Origin: Streptomyces sp. NBC_00154
GTDB lineage: Bacteria > Actinomycetota > Actinomycetes > Streptomycetales > Streptomycetaceae
Assembly (NCBI RefSeq): GCF_026342835.1
Contig: NZ_JAPEMI010000003.1
Span: 186,001-250,000 of the forward strand
Length of the DNA: 64,000 bases
Direction: 5' to 3'
The translations under genes and the position numbers were made by a program. A model generated the notes under the pieces. The model was not told the DNA's origin, ran no database searches, and saw only the letters and a program-made list of their open reading frames with translations. Shown here one piece after another: positions 46,318-56,621 of the stretch (its first letter is position 1; every line of letters begins with the position of its first letter).

Positions 46318-49300
46318 TTACCGGTCGTCGTCGGCCTCCGGATCCCGCAGGGGCCGCAGGCCACCGGGCAGATCGGGGAGCTGGAAGGAGTACCGGCCGT
46401 GCATGTTGATGTGGTGCCGTACGAACGGTGAGAGGCGGGCGACGTCCTCGTCGCGGACGTCGAACCCGTCGGCACGCAGCTGGGTGACGGCAGCGTCCAT
46501 GTACCTGGTATTGAACAGCACCAGCGCGTTCAGCATCAGGCCCAGTGCGCCGATCTGGTCTTCCATGCCGTCCTGGTAGCGCTGGTAGAGCTGCCCGGCC
46601 TTGCCGTGGAAGATCTTCCGGGCGAGCGCGTGGCGGCCCTCCTAAAGGTTGGCCTGCACCTTGATCTTCCGCCGGTAGGCCGGTTCGTCGGCCAGGCGCA
46701 GGATGTGCAGGGTCTTGGCGATCCGCCCGTAGTGGGCGATCGCGTCGCCCAGCGGGGTGGGCCGGCCGTCCCGGGACAGCATCCGGATCACGTCGTAGGC
46801 GCGCACGGCCCCGGTGTGGATGGAGCCGACGATCCGCAGGATGTCCTCCCAGTGCCGCTCAATCCGGACCAGGTCGACCCGGCCGCGGGCCGCGTCCTGG
46901 AACGCGCCGTAGTCCGCTGTGCGGTCAATGTGCCACATCTTCTGGTCGGGCAGGTCGGCCAGCTGCGGCGCGTAGGTGAACCCGCCAAGGTCAGGAGTCC
47001 GAAGACAATGTCGGAGTACGAGGCGGTATCCGTAACGATCATGTCCGGGCGCTTGCCGCCGTCGCGGTCGTAGAGGACGTCCAGCACATACAGCGAGTCG
47101 CGAGGGGTGCCTGCCACTACCTTCCCGCCGAGTCCGGCCGCCTGGTCGTTGATCATGTTCAACCAGGTGGCACCGCCCCGCCGCCCGAAGTACTTCGGGT
47201 TCGGCCGGGCGTAGACCGAGGACACCGGCACCACGAACCGCATTCCGTCCACGGAGGCGACCAGCCCTCCGCCCCAGGCACTGGCGAGCGGGATCGCTGC
47301 CTGGGTGTCGATCAGTGTGGCGTTCGCGGCCCGGTAGGTCGCGAGGCGCAAGTAGGTCTGGTCGACGTGGGACAGCCGCCCGTACTTCAGCGCGTCGATG
47401 CCGCTGATGACGGGGGTGTAGCCGACGTTGCAGCCGTGCGCGACCAAAAGCGCCGCGATGGTGACGGGGAGGTCTTTGAGCCGGGCCTCGCCGCCGGTGA
47501 CCGAGGTGAACGCCTGGTCGGCGCCGGTCCAGGAGAACACCTCCAGCAGCACCTCCGGAAGGTCGACGCGGGGCAGCATCGCGTTCACCGCCGCCCGCAG
47601 GTCGAGCAGGGAGGTCGGCTCCGGCTCCAGCGCGGCGAAGTGCAAGCGGCCGTCAGCGTCGAAAGAGATCTGCGCATTGTCCGGCAGACGGCCCGAGATC
47701 TCCCGGTAGGTACCGTCCAGCAGCGCGGCCCGCGCCGCCAGGTGTTCGTCCGCCCCCTCGGGCAGGCCCAGGGACGCAAGGACGGTGGGTTTGGCCTGCT
47801 CCCACGCCTCACCGGCCAGCAGCTTCGCCCTCGGGTCGCCCCACTTGGAGGAGTTCTTCGCGAAGATCTCCCGCCGGCGCAGCATGCGGTGGAACTGCTC
47901 CAGCACGCAGAACACGTACGCCTTCCAGTCCACCGTCCCCGGCTCCAGGTTCGGCGCGGCCAGCACCAGACGCCGCCACGACCCGGCCAGCAGCTCGGTG
48001 TCGATCTCGGCCGGGCCGACCTTCTTGCGGCCCATCAACTCCGGCAGCGACTTCAGCGCGGCCAGCACCGGGGCACCCTCCGGAGTCGCGCCGAAGTCCA
48101 CGACTTTCACCAGGAGCCTCAGGAACGGCCGCACCGTGCCGAACCGGGTGGCCAGCATCGCCCGCCATGCCTGATCCGCATCGGAGTCCAGCGGCGGGGT
48201 CAGCTCAAACAGCGCAGCGATCGCGGCAGCCAGCTCGTTGCGCGGCACCACCGCCTCGATCTGTTCCCACATCGCCGCCAGCGTCTCCACCTTCGGGGCA
48301 CTGATCTCCCCGGTGTCGGTATCAACCTGCTCGGCAGTGGTGTCGAAGACGACCTGGAACGCGGTCGCCAGCTTCGCCCCGGCCCGCTCGACCCTCGGCA
48401 GGCTCTTCATCTTCTCCTTGGCCGTCTCCCGCTCGGCCTTGGCCAGCAGCTTCGTGGCGATCAGCACCTCCAGCAGGTCCAGGGCGTCATCGACCGCCCG
48501 CGTCGTCAGGTGCACCGCAGTGGCCAGCAGCGTTGCCAGGCGCCGCGCGTCGTTGTGCCGCTTAAGCAGCGTCGCCTTGCCGTCCACCCCGTACCTCGAC
48601 AGCTCCGCGAGCCGGCGCGGCGGTATCCCCGACACGTCCAGCTCACCCATACCTAGATCGGCAATCTCCTCTGCCCGGGCCAAGGACCATTTCATCTGCG
48701 GGCCCGACACCCGCACCGGCCCGCGCCGCAGGCGGTCCAGCTCCGAGACCCGCGCGCCGGAAGGCACCGTCAACAGCAAGTCCAGCACCGCTCGTTGGCC
48801 GGTGTTCAGCAGCCCATACAGGGTGTTCCACAGCCGCTGGTTCGCCGCCTCCCGGACATTGCCCACCAGCCGTGACAGGCGGCTCGCCCCGGGAAGGAGC
48901 GCCCTGCGCTCGCGCAGCCATCCCGCCGCCGCGTCGAACAACGCCTTCGGCCCGTCCCCAGTCGTCCAGGCCCGCGCGTCCAGCCACTCACTCAGCTCGG
49001 CCGAGACCTCGGCGAAGTCCCGCCAGCCTCCGGCCTCCTGGATCTCCCCGGCGTGGGTGCGGGCCGTCCCGTCCGCCGTACTCCTTCAGGCATGACGGGT
49101 CTGCGATCTCCAGCTGCTCGGCCAGGTACTCGGCCACCTCCTCCGGCACCTGCCGCGGGTCCGGCAGGAACCGGCCCAAGTAGCGCACGCTCGTGAGCTG
49201 GACCGCGTACCCGAGCCGATTGTGCGCACGCCGTTTGCCCTGCACCGCCTCCCGGTCCGCGTCGTCCAGGAAGAAGTACCGCTCCAACTCCGAACGTGAC

Positions 49301-49359
49301 GGCGCCCCGACAAACGCCCCGTACCCAACCTGCTCACCCGACAGAAACTCGACCGCCAC
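46318..49359 (-). pseudogene. Tn3-family transposase, several frameshifts
   Basis: From ATG 49359: the N-terminal domain (FLSGEQVGYGAFVGAPSRSE, VAEYLAEQLEIADPSCLKEY), then a frame change at about 49080, a long central frame from about 48941 (LLDLRAAVNAMLPRVDLPEV, YLRLATYRAANATLIDTQAA, GGKVVAGTPRDSLYVLDVLY), and C-terminal parts in other frames (MWHIDRTADYGAFQDAARGR; MLNALVLFNTRYMDAAVTQL). At least three shifts make it non-functional. No resolvase gene or 38-bp ends were seen. Confidence 0.88.
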
Positions 49360-49540
49360 AACAACTCTCCGAAGATCGACAACAGCGACCTACGAAGGCT
49401 CTGACGGGCGATCACCCCAGGTCAAAGCACCAAGCAACTCCGAGAAGGCTTAGAAGCCGTTGTCGTACCGATCACGGTGAGCGTGGGTACGAGTGCGGCG
49501 ACTCGGTCGGGTGATCTTCCGGCTTGCCGGGCATGAAGGC

Positions 49541-49594
49541 AGGGCCTCCTGCACAGCTCGTGGGTGTCGAAGTCCATGAGCAACAGGAGGCCCT
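49541..49594 (+). promoter_or_regulatory. hairpin sequestering the transposase ribosome binding site (copy B)
   Basis: agggcctcctg (49541-49551) and caggaggccct (49584-49594) form a perfect 11-bp stem. The 3' arm contains the AGGAGG site for GTG 49596. Confidence 0.7.
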
Positions 49595-49595
49595 G

Positions 49596-50504
49596 GTGCC
49601 GCAGTCTTCCGTGCCGTTGCCCGCTGCGTCCAACTCGCCTGCCCGGCCGTGTGATTGCCTCGCGCACGTGTACGGCAATGCGGGCGATCGTGGGAAACGT
49701 GTGCGACGCTACCCGTCGGACACGACCGACGCAGAGTGGGCGGTGGTCCGGGACCTGCTCCCGGTGCCGGCATGGATGAACGGTAAGGGCGGCCAGCCGG
49801 AGGGCTACTGCCACCGGCAGATGATCGACGCGATCCGGTATCTCGTGGACAACGGGATCAAGTGGCGGGCGATGCCTGCGGACTTCCCCGCCTGGGACCG
49901 CGTCTACGCCTTCTTCCGCCGCTGGCGTGACCACGACCTGATCGGCGAGTTCCACGACCGGCTGCGCGGCCGGGTCCGCCAGAGCGAGGGCCGGGACACG
50001 GAACCGACGGCCGCGATCGTCGACTCGCAGTCGGTGAAGGCAGCCGCATCCGTCCCGGCAGTGTCGCGGGGCTTCGACGGCGCCAAGAGCATCAACGGCC
50101 GCAAGCGGCACCTGATCGTGGACTGCCTCGGTCTGCTGCTGATGGTGCTGGTCACCCCGGCCGACGTCACCGACCGGGACGCCGCCTGTGGCATGCTGCC
50201 CCACCTGCTGGCCCGCCACCGCAAGATCCGACTCGTGTGGGCCGACGGCGGCTATGCAGGCCGTCTCGTCGACTGGGCCAGGCAGAAACTCCGCCTCACC
50301 CTGGAGATCGTCAAGCGCAGCGACGACATGCGCGGCTTCGTCGTACTGCCCCGACGCTGGTGCGTGGAGCGCACCCTTGGCTGGCTGATGCGCTCGCGGC
50401 GCCTGGCCCGCGACTACGAGACCCGGCCCGCCACCAGCGAAGCCGTCGTGCAATGGTCGATGGCCATGCTCATGGGACGCCGCCTCGCCCGCCGCCGCAC
50501 CTGA
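49596..50504 (+). CDS. IS5-type transposase, intact (copy B)
   Basis: A 302-residue DDE transposase from GTG 49596 (AGGAGG upstream): CDCLAHVYGNAGDRGKRVRR, WAVVRDLLPVPAWM, IVDSQSVKAAASVP (first Asp), LVWADGGYAGRLVDWARQKL (second Asp), and CVERTLGWLMRSRRLARDYE (Glu). It encodes in one frame the protein that is broken in copy A. The open frame extends back to 49524, through the hairpin, without conserved sequence. Confidence 0.9.
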   Translation: MPQSSVPLPAASNSPARPCDCLAHVYGNAGDRGKRVRRYPSDTTDAEWAVVRDLLPVPAWMNGKGGQPEGYCHRQMIDAIRYLVDNGIKWRAMPADFPAWDRVYAFFRRWRDHDLIGEFHDRLRGRVRQSEGRDTEPTAAIVDSQSVKAAASVPAVSRGFDGAKSINGRKRHLIVDCLGLLLMVLVTPADVTDRDAACGMLPHLLARHRKIRLVWADGGYAGRLVDWARQKLRLTLEIVKRSDDMRGFVVLPRRWCVERTLGWLMRSRRLARDYETRPATSEAVVQWSMAMLMGRRLARRRT

Positions 50505-50508
50505 TCAC

Positions 50509-51006
50509 TCACTCACCCGGGCATCGGAGGGCGAACAGGCCCGGCCGGTCCTCAACCAGCCAACCCCGTGCCACCAGCCGCTTCGCCTTGCCCCGCACAC
50601 CCTCGACCTTCGCGGGCACCAACTCCAGGCCCAACCGAGCAGCCAGGTCCTTCGCCCGCAGCCCCTCCCTGCCGCTGTCGGCCTCCAACACGCCCAGCAG
50701 CCGCCGGTACTCCGGCGCGAGCACCACAGCCGTGACCCCCTCGCGCCACTCGGGAACCACTGATCCGTCCACGGGCGCCTTCACCTCGACCGGAACCGGT
50801 GCCGGCCGGACCGGCTCCTGCGGCACAGCACCCGCGGTCAGGGCCTCGGCCAGTTCCGCAAGCGCGACGACCCGCCGTTCCAGCACGGCTTCTGCCTCCG
50901 CCAGCTCGGTCAGAACCCGGTCCGCCTCGGCACGCATTTCCTCCACCCGAACCCGAGCAGCCGACTCCCGAGCCTCCAACAGCCCCATCACCGACGGCAC
51001 CTGCAT
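50509..51006 (-). CDS. IS-linked coiled-coil/winged-helix accessory protein (copy B)
   Basis: About 165 residues from ATG 51006 (ATG 50988 also possible). The N-terminal third is heptad-like and charged (SAARVRVEEMRAEADRVLTE, AEAVLERRVVALAELAEALT), followed by a Pro-rich linker. The C-terminal domain is helix-turn-helix-like (GLRAKDLAARLGLELVPAKV, EGVRGKAKRLVARGWLVED). It is present in all three copies of this element here, always convergent with the transposase. DNA binding is inferred; a role as transposition regulator or target factor would fit. Confidence 0.7.
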   Translation of the reverse strand: MQVPSVMGLLEARESAARVRVEEMRAEADRVLTELAEAEAVLERRVVALAELAEALTAGAVPQEPVRPAPVPVEVKAPVDGSVVPEWREGVTAVVLAPEYRRLLGVLEADSGREGLRAKDLAARLGLELVPAKVEGVRGKAKRLVARGWLVEDRPGLFALRCPGE

Positions 51007-51111
51007 ACCTCCCCGACGAAACAACACGACGTGTCGTCCCTGCCGCAGAACCGTCGACATCATGCCTGAGCAGCGAAAACGCAGCGATCACATTCGGAAA
51101 GACAACAGCTT

Positions 51112-51149
51112 CTTAGCGCACGATCTGACATGGATGTTCCTCAGCCCCC
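51112..51149 (-). repeat. 38-bp IS4-type end, inverted copy of 41751-41788
   Basis: Reverse complement of 41751-41788 with one mismatch. Located between the right end of IS copy B and an IS4 transposase fragment. Confidence 0.6.
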
Positions 51150-51238
51150 GGATTGTGCCGCGGTCGACGAGGAGGTGGGCGCGCCGGCACACCCTGAGCG
51201 CTGCCCCCCGACCGGCCGACCCCGCTCCGCCTCCACGA

Positions 51239-51613
51239 TCATCCGTGGTCGATCAGGCCTGTGATCAGCTTCTGCCACACCAGCCGGTAACCGACCTCGG
51301 GGAACAGGCGCCTCGCGAGCACGAAGTACACCCCGACCGGGGAGGGCAGGTCCCGCAGCCTGCGCTGCACACTCCGGGTCTCTTCCAGGACCGCGTCGAC
51401 CAGCTCGAACGGCAGAACCTGGGTCGACTCGCCCAGATGGCCGGGAGCGAAGCGGCCCCCTGCCACGGTGAGGCTTCGGGTCACGGTCGTCAGACCAGGC
51501 GGCAGGGCACAATGGCGTGCAGGCAACGGAGCTCCGTAACGGAAGAGGTTTTGGCGGACTACCTGCTCCAACGGGCCTCCGTTGCCCTTGTTCCCCGCTC
51601 CGTCACGGAACAC
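51239..51613 (-). pseudogene. IS4-family transposase N-terminal fragment
   Basis: The frame reads TVAGGRFAPGHLGESTQVLP, FELVDAVLEETRSVQRRLRD, LPSPVGVYFVLARRLFPEVG and YRLVWQKLITGL, then ends early. The catalytic domain is missing. A second fragment of the same family is at 26964-27185. Confidence 0.75.
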
Positions 51614-52226
51614 CCGCCAACTCGCTTGCCACCAGCGCGAATCCGTTAACTACCCAGCCTTGGGGCTTGATCCGCTTTGCCGGACATTCGATATCAGGGG
51701 CTTCGGCCCCGGGAGGATGTCCGTCAACTCCGCCCGCTACCCAACATTGCCCGGGACAATCGGTGGCACCCCACGAGGTCCTCGAGGGTGGTGACCGGGC
51801 GTGCAAGGCGTGATCAGCGGCTTCAGCCGGCTCGGTCGGCCGGGGCCGTATTGTCTCCACAAACGCTCATGATCACGGTGGCCGCTTCCATGCGGGCAGG
51901 CACTCCGGAAGCCCCCGGACCTGCACGAACCGGTCAGTGCTCAAGAACTACAGCTGCCCTGAGAGATCTTCCGTGACAGCGGATTTGCCGTCGCCGGAAG
52001 ACGGCGCGACCATTTCTTTAGGGCGGAACGGCCGGGGCAAACTTTGATGCCGACGCCATCGGATCTGTACCGCGACCTTTCGGACCGTGACGCTCGCCGG
52101 CAGTAAGCGTCACCGCGAAGGTACCGCCATGGCGAAGAAGATCGAACATAGCGGGTGCTCAGCCGGTGGCGTCGGCCGGGGCGGGTGGGCTGTCCGGCTG
52201 GGCGGCAGATCGGAAGGAGTCTGCCC
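51614..52226. other. intergenic, promoter region of the P450 operon
   Basis: About 600 bases without a convincing gene. A 36-codon frame from GTG 51939 (VLKNYSCPERSSVTADLPSP) is open but has no ribosome binding site. The promoter of the ferredoxin/P450 operon must lie here. Confidence 0.45.
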
Positions 52227-52445
52227 ATGCGAATCACCGTGGACCTGAATCGGTGCCAGGGATACGCACAATGCGTGTATTTGGCGCACGAGGTCTTCAG
52301 ATTGAATGGCCAGGAGGCGCTCACTTACGAGCCGAACCCCGATGACGAGCGGCGCCTCCAGGTTGAGCGAGCCGCTGCGGCGTGTCCGGTGCAGGCGATC
52401 GTGATCGACCGCTTGGGCGGCGCGGAAGGGAGCGCGACGCCATGA
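52227..52445 (+). CDS. ferredoxin of cytochrome P450 type ([3Fe-4S])
   Basis: A 72-residue ferredoxin. Cys10, Cys16 (CQGYAQC) and Cys53 (AAACPVQAI) are three cluster ligands, as in single-cluster P450 ferredoxins where the second ligand position is not Cys. It passes electrons from the reductase to the P450. ATG 52227 has GGAAGGAG upstream. Its stop overlaps the reductase start as ATGA, so it leads a coupled operon. Confidence 0.93.
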   Translation: MRITVDLNRCQGYAQCVYLAHEVFRLNGQEALTYEPNPDDERRLQVERAAAACPVQAIVIDRLGGAEGSATP

Positions 52446-53845
52446 CCGTGCCGGCAACGGTCGCAGCGCTGGTGCACGAGTTCAGGGCCAACGGCCGGAT
52501 CGTCATCGTCGGTGCGTCCCTGGCCGGACTGCGGGCCGCCGAAGCCCTGCGCGAGGAGGGCTTCACCGGGCCTCTGACCATCATCGGGGACGAGCCGTAT
52601 GAGCCCTACGACCGTCCTCCGCTGTCCAAGCAGGTGCTCAAAGGCTGGGTGCCGGCCGACCATACCAAGCTGCCCCGTTTGCGAGAAGTCAATGCGCAGT
52701 GGCAGCTCGGGGTGGCCGCCACCGGGTTGGACCGGGCTGCCAAGCAGGTACGCCTGGCCGACGGCGAGCAGATACCGTACGACCGGTTGCTGATCGCCAC
52801 GGGCACCCGGGCGCGGCAGTGGCCGAACCCGGACGAGGCCGCCTTGGACGGGGTCTACACGCTGCGCTCGCGTGATGATGCCGCCCAGTTGCAAAAGGCG
52901 CTGGCCGCGCCGCCGTCGCGGGTCATGGTCATCGGGGCCGGGTTCATCGGCTCGGAGGTGGCTTCCGCCTGCCGGGAACTCGATCTCCCGGTGACCGTCG
53001 TCGAGCGGGGCTCAGCGCCGCTGGTCGGCGCGCTCGGCGGGGTGATCGGTGAGATCGCCGCGGAGATGCAGCGCGACCACGGCGTGGATCTGCGCTGCGG
53101 GCTGGGCGTGTCGTCACTGGAGGGCGACTCCGGCGGACACGTGCGGCGTGCTCATCTCTCGGACGGAACCACCATCCACGCCGACGTGGTGGTGGCCTCG
53201 CTAGGGTCGATCCGCAACGTGGAATGGCTGGAGGGCGCCGAGCTGGCGTCCGGTTTCTGGGGCGTCGGTTGCGACGCCGGCGGTCGCGCCTTCGACATCA
53301 ACGGCGTGGTCACCGACAGCATCTACGTGGCAGGGGACGTGGCGCGCGCGCCCCACGTTCTGTACGAGTACCAGTTCCTCGCGATGGAGCACTGGGACAA
53401 TGCCGTTCTCGGCGCCGAGGTCGCGGCCCACAACATGGTGAACCTCGAGCCCCACTATCGCCCGCATCTGTTGCTGCCCGGCTTCTGGTCCGGTCAGTTC
53501 GGCGTCAACATCAAGTCCGTCGGCGTGCCTCCTTTCGGCGACGAGATCGTCTTCACGCAGGGGTCCGTCAAGGAGCGCCACTTCGCCGCCGCATACGGTC
53601 GCCGGGGCCGCATCGTCGCCGCCGTCACCTTCGATCACGGCAAGTGGCTGGAGTACTACGGGAAGCTGATCGAGCAATCGGGTCCGTTCCCGCCTCCGTC
53701 GCCGGGCTGGGACCAGCCCCCCGAGATGAAGCCGATTCCGGCCGAGTTCCCGCACCCCGGCGTCCCGACGGCTATTCCCGACGTCGTCCTCACCGGCCAC
53801 GACCCGAGCGAGCGGAGCGCCGAGTTCCGGTCTCGCCCTCGTTGA
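52442..53845 (+). CDS. FAD-dependent ferredoxin reductase
   Basis: A 467-residue pyridine nucleotide-disulphide oxidoreductase-type reductase. FAD-binding Rossmann motif IVIVGASLAGLRAAEAL (about residues 20-36), EPYDRPPLSKQVL, the NAD(P)H site VMVIGAGFIGSEVASACREL (about 162-181), and the second FAD motif SIYVAGDVARAPH. A C-terminal domain of about 100 residues follows. It reduces the adjacent ferredoxin with NAD(P)H. The N-terminal 18 residues before the Rossmann fold are unusual. Start ATG 52442 overlaps the ferredoxin stop. Confidence 0.93.
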   Translation: MTVPATVAALVHEFRANGRIVIVGASLAGLRAAEALREEGFTGPLTIIGDEPYEPYDRPPLSKQVLKGWVPADHTKLPRLREVNAQWQLGVAATGLDRAAKQVRLADGEQIPYDRLLIATGTRARQWPNPDEAALDGVYTLRSRDDAAQLQKALAAPPSRVMVIGAGFIGSEVASACRELDLPVTVVERGSAPLVGALGGVIGEIAAEMQRDHGVDLRCGLGVSSLEGDSGGHVRRAHLSDGTTIHADVVVASLGSIRNVEWLEGAELASGFWGVGCDAGGRAFDINGVVTDSIYVAGDVARAPHVLYEYQFLAMEHWDNAVLGAEVAAHNMVNLEPHYRPHLLLPGFWSGQFGVNIKSVGVPPFGDEIVFTQGSVKERHFAAAYGRRGRIVAAVTFDHGKWLEYYGKLIEQSGPFPPPSPGWDQPPEMKPIPAEFPHPGVPTAIPDVVLTGHDPSERSAEFRSRPR

Positions 53846-53906
53846 CGCGCCCGCCGGATCGGGCGTGCAAGCGGACAACATCGACAGGAAGAAGGAGTGG
53901 AGCCTC

Positions 53907-55154
53907 GTGGTCGAGGAAACCCCCTGGCAGCAGGCCCTCCGCTACGCCAACCGCGCCAATCCGTACCCGTTCTACGAGGAACTCCGCAGGACACCGGTGG
54001 CGCGGCAGCCGGACGGCACCTACGTCGTCAGTACCTACCAAGAGATCGTCGCGCTGCTCCACGACCCTCGGGTCAGTTCGGATATCAGGAAGCTCCCCGT
54101 CCCGGTTGCGGCCCCGGCCGAGGGCTCGGCGGAGGCGGAGCCGATCACGGAGGCGGTCATCTCCTTGGAGCCGAACATCATCACCCAGGATCCACCCGAG
54201 CACGATCGAGATCGTCGGATGATGACGCCGCATTTCGTCGGCCCGCCCCATTCCCCTCACCTGATCTCCGACCTGGAACCCGAGATCCGCTGCATCGTGG
54301 ACGGTCTCCTGGACGACATGCAGGGCAAGACCCGGATCGATGCCGTCGACGAGTTCGCCTACCCCCTGCCGGTGACCGTGATCTGCAAGGTCCTGGGCGT
54401 GCCACTGGAAGACGAGTCACGCTTCCACAGCTGGATCGAGACGGCCCTGGACGCTTTGGATTTCGGCCCCGAGGCTGCCTCCGAGGAGATGCAGAGCCGA
54501 CTGGCCGGGGGTCGCCAGGCCGTGAAGGAGTTCGGACAGTTCGCAGCTGAGCTGCTCGACCGGTACGCCCAGCAGCCCTGCCCGGGCATGCTCTCGGCGA
54601 TGGTGAACGAGGACGGCCCGGAGGGAGGGATGTCCAAGGGCGTGCTCGTGAGCAATGCCTTGCTCCTGATCTTCGCCGGGCATGAAACCACGGTCAATCT
54701 CATCGCCCACAGCGTGCTCACCCTGCTGCGGCACCCCGACGCGCTCGAGAAGCTGCGCCGCCGGCCCGAGCTGATCGTGCCCGGGGTCGAGGAGTTGCTG
54801 CGCTTCGAGTCGTCGGTCCAGTTCTGGCACACCCGCTCCGCCGTGGAAGACATCGACATCGCGGGCACCACCATCCCGAAGGGCGCACCGATCTTCCTGG
54901 CATACGGCTCGGCGAACCGCGACCCGAAGCGGTTCGCCAACCCCGACGAGCTTGACCTCGAACGCCGGGACAACCAGCACCTCGGGTTCAGCCAGGGCAT
55001 CCACTTCTGCTTCGGCGCTCCGCTCGCGCGGCTCGAGGTCCAGGTCGCGGTCGGCGAGTTCATCCGCCGGGTGGACAACCCCCGGCTCGTAGAGGACCCA
55101 CCGCCGTACCGCCACAACCAGATTTTCCGGCTCTCCTGTCGCTTCCGTGGGTAG
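53907..55154 (+). CDS. cytochrome P450 monooxygenase
   Basis: A 415-residue bacterial class I P450. Heme Cys368 is in FSQGIHFCFGAPLARLE, the I-helix motif FAGHETT starts at about 256 with the acid/Thr pair, and the K-helix ExxR is E296-R299 (EELLRF). I chose GTG 53907, which follows AAGGAG at nine bases; the frame is open back to 53865. It is third in the operon after ferredoxin and reductase, so the electron chain is complete. The subfamily and substrate cannot be told from sequence alone. Confidence 0.93.
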   Translation: MVEETPWQQALRYANRANPYPFYEELRRTPVARQPDGTYVVSTYQEIVALLHDPRVSSDIRKLPVPVAAPAEGSAEAEPITEAVISLEPNIITQDPPEHDRDRRMMTPHFVGPPHSPHLISDLEPEIRCIVDGLLDDMQGKTRIDAVDEFAYPLPVTVICKVLGVPLEDESRFHSWIETALDALDFGPEAASEEMQSRLAGGRQAVKEFGQFAAELLDRYAQQPCPGMLSAMVNEDGPEGGMSKGVLVSNALLLIFAGHETTVNLIAHSVLTLLRHPDALEKLRRRPELIVPGVEELLRFESSVQFWHTRSAVEDIDIAGTTIPKGAPIFLAYGSANRDPKRFANPDELDLERRDNQHLGFSQGIHFCFGAPLARLEVQVAVGEFIRRVDNPRLVEDPPPYRHNQIFRLSCRFRG

Positions 55155-55156
55155 GT

Positions 55157-56467
55157 TCATGCAGCTTGACGCCCTGGTAGGTGGGGTCGGTGGCCGCCGA
55201 GGCTGAGCATGGTCAGTGCGATGAGCGCTGCGGGGTCCTTGAAGCCGAAGGCCATGCGGGTGATCAGGCGGATCTTGGTGTTCATGCTCTCCACGATCCC
55301 GTTGCTCATGGAGTGCTCGGCTGCCGCCGTGATGGCGTCCCAGTGCTTGACGATGGCCCGTTGCAGCTTGACGAAGGGCTCCAGTCGGGAGCGGCGGGCC
55401 CAAGACACCCAGTCGAGGAGGGCCTCGGGGGTGTCGGGGCCGGATTTCAACGCCAGGCGAAGGCCCTCCTTGAGCAGGTATGCGCGGTGCAGGACGGGGT
55501 GGGCTTTCGCGATGAACTCCAGTTGCGCGCGCTGGTGTTCGGTGAGGTCCTCAGGGCGTTTCCACAGGGCCCAGCGGGCCTTCTTCAGTGACTTCGAGCC
55601 CGGGGTGGCGCGGCCCTTGCCGCCGCGCTCGGCGTTCCAGACCTCGCGGCGCACGGTGTCCAGGGCGTCGGTGGCCCACTGCACGACGTGGAACGGGTCC
55701 ATCACCCGCACCGCCTGCGGGCAGCGCTCGGCGACTACCTTCGCGATCCAGTCGGCGGCATCCGCGGACACGTGGGTGATCTTCGCGGAGCGTTCAGGTC
55801 CGAGCAGGTCGAAGAAGGACCGCAGTGTCTCCTTGTCCCGGCCGGCCGCCGCCCACACGAGCCGGCCGCTGTCGTGGTCGACCACCACGGTCAGGTACTT
55901 GTGGTGCCGCTTGTAGGAGATCTCGTCGATGCCGATCCGGGTAAGGCCCGCGAGCAGGTCCACGCGCTGTTCGACGTCCGACCACACGCGGGCGCAGATG
56001 CCGCCGACCGTGCGCCAGCCGATCCTCAGCAGTTGGACCACCGTGGTCTTCGAGCAGTGCGTGGCCAGCCAGGCCACCGTGTCGTCGAAGGCCAGGGTGT
56101 GCCCGGCACCGTGGCGGGCCCAGGGCACGTGGGCGACGACCACACCGTGCTCGGGACAGGACACCCGCGGCGCGTCGGCCTCGATGAACGCCCGGACCAC
56201 CCCCAGGTCCAGGGCACGCCAGCGCCGGCGGCCCTCGCCGTTGTCGAACCGGGCGCACCGGCGACCGCAGACCCCGCACCGCTGCCGCCGCCTCTTCGCC
56301 GGGCGGGCATGGGCCACGATCACCACATCCCAGGGGCCCGCCTCCGCGCCGTTGCCCTCCTCGGCCTCGACCGACGCGACCACCGTGTGTTCGACTCCGA
56401 GCAGCCGAGTCCATATGCTTGCAGATCGCACGCCGTATCCAGGTTCTTCCGTTTCGTACTGTCGCAA
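55157..56467 (-). CDS. ISL3 family transposase
   Basis: A 436-residue ISL3 transposase. The N-terminal zinc finger has CGVCGRRCARFDNGEGRRRW and a Cys in VSCPEHGVV. The DDE domain has GIDEISYKRHHKYLTVVVDH, VSADAADWIAKVVAERCPQA with MDPFHVVQW, and SNGIVESMNTKIRLITRMAF for the Glu. The gene looks intact; a GTG at about 56431 is an alternative start. It lies between the P450 gene and the alcohol dehydrogenase, on the opposite strand, so it may have split one operon. No clear terminal repeats were identified. Confidence 0.88.
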   Translation of the reverse strand: MRQYETEEPGYGVRSASIWTRLLGVEHTVVASVEAEEGNGAEAGPWDVVIVAHARPAKRRRQRCGVCGRRCARFDNGEGRRRWRALDLGVVRAFIEADAPRVSCPEHGVVVAHVPWARHGAGHTLAFDDTVAWLATHCSKTTVVQLLRIGWRTVGGICARVWSDVEQRVDLLAGLTRIGIDEISYKRHHKYLTVVVDHDSGRLVWAAAGRDKETLRSFFDLLGPERSAKITHVSADAADWIAKVVAERCPQAVRVMDPFHVVQWATDALDTVRREVWNAERGGKGRATPGSKSLKKARWALWKRPEDLTEHQRAQLEFIAKAHPVLHRAYLLKEGLRLALKSGPDTPEALLDWVSWARRSRLEPFVKLQRAIVKHWDAITAAAEHSMSNGIVESMNTKIRLITRMAFGFKDPAALIALTMLSLGGHRPHLPGRQAA

Positions 56468-56621
56468 GTCGAAACGTAGCCGGGCTACGGCGTGTTCTGC
56501 GTATCAGCCCTGGTCAGCGACCCACGGAAGCGACAGGAGAGCCGATTTTCCGCGGCCCGCGCCACGTCCTGGTCGACATCGACGGGATCCGCGACTGAAT
56601 CGGCGTGCGTAAAGGATCGCT

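Larger units (their letters stand above)
49450..51114. mobile_element. IS5-type two-gene element, copy B (apparently intact)
   Basis: The left end is tagaagccgttgtcgtaccg (from about 49451) and the right end, read inward, is taagaagctgttgtctttcc. It contains a single-frame transposase (plus) and a convergent accessory gene (minus), whose stops are four bases apart. I see no clear target duplication. The right end adjoins the IS4-type end at 51112. Confidence 0.75.

Noticed and set aside
47367..48656. A 429-codon plus-strand frame opposite the Tn3 transposase
   Set aside because: Gln/Arg/His-rich mirror frame of the Tn3 gene, without domains.
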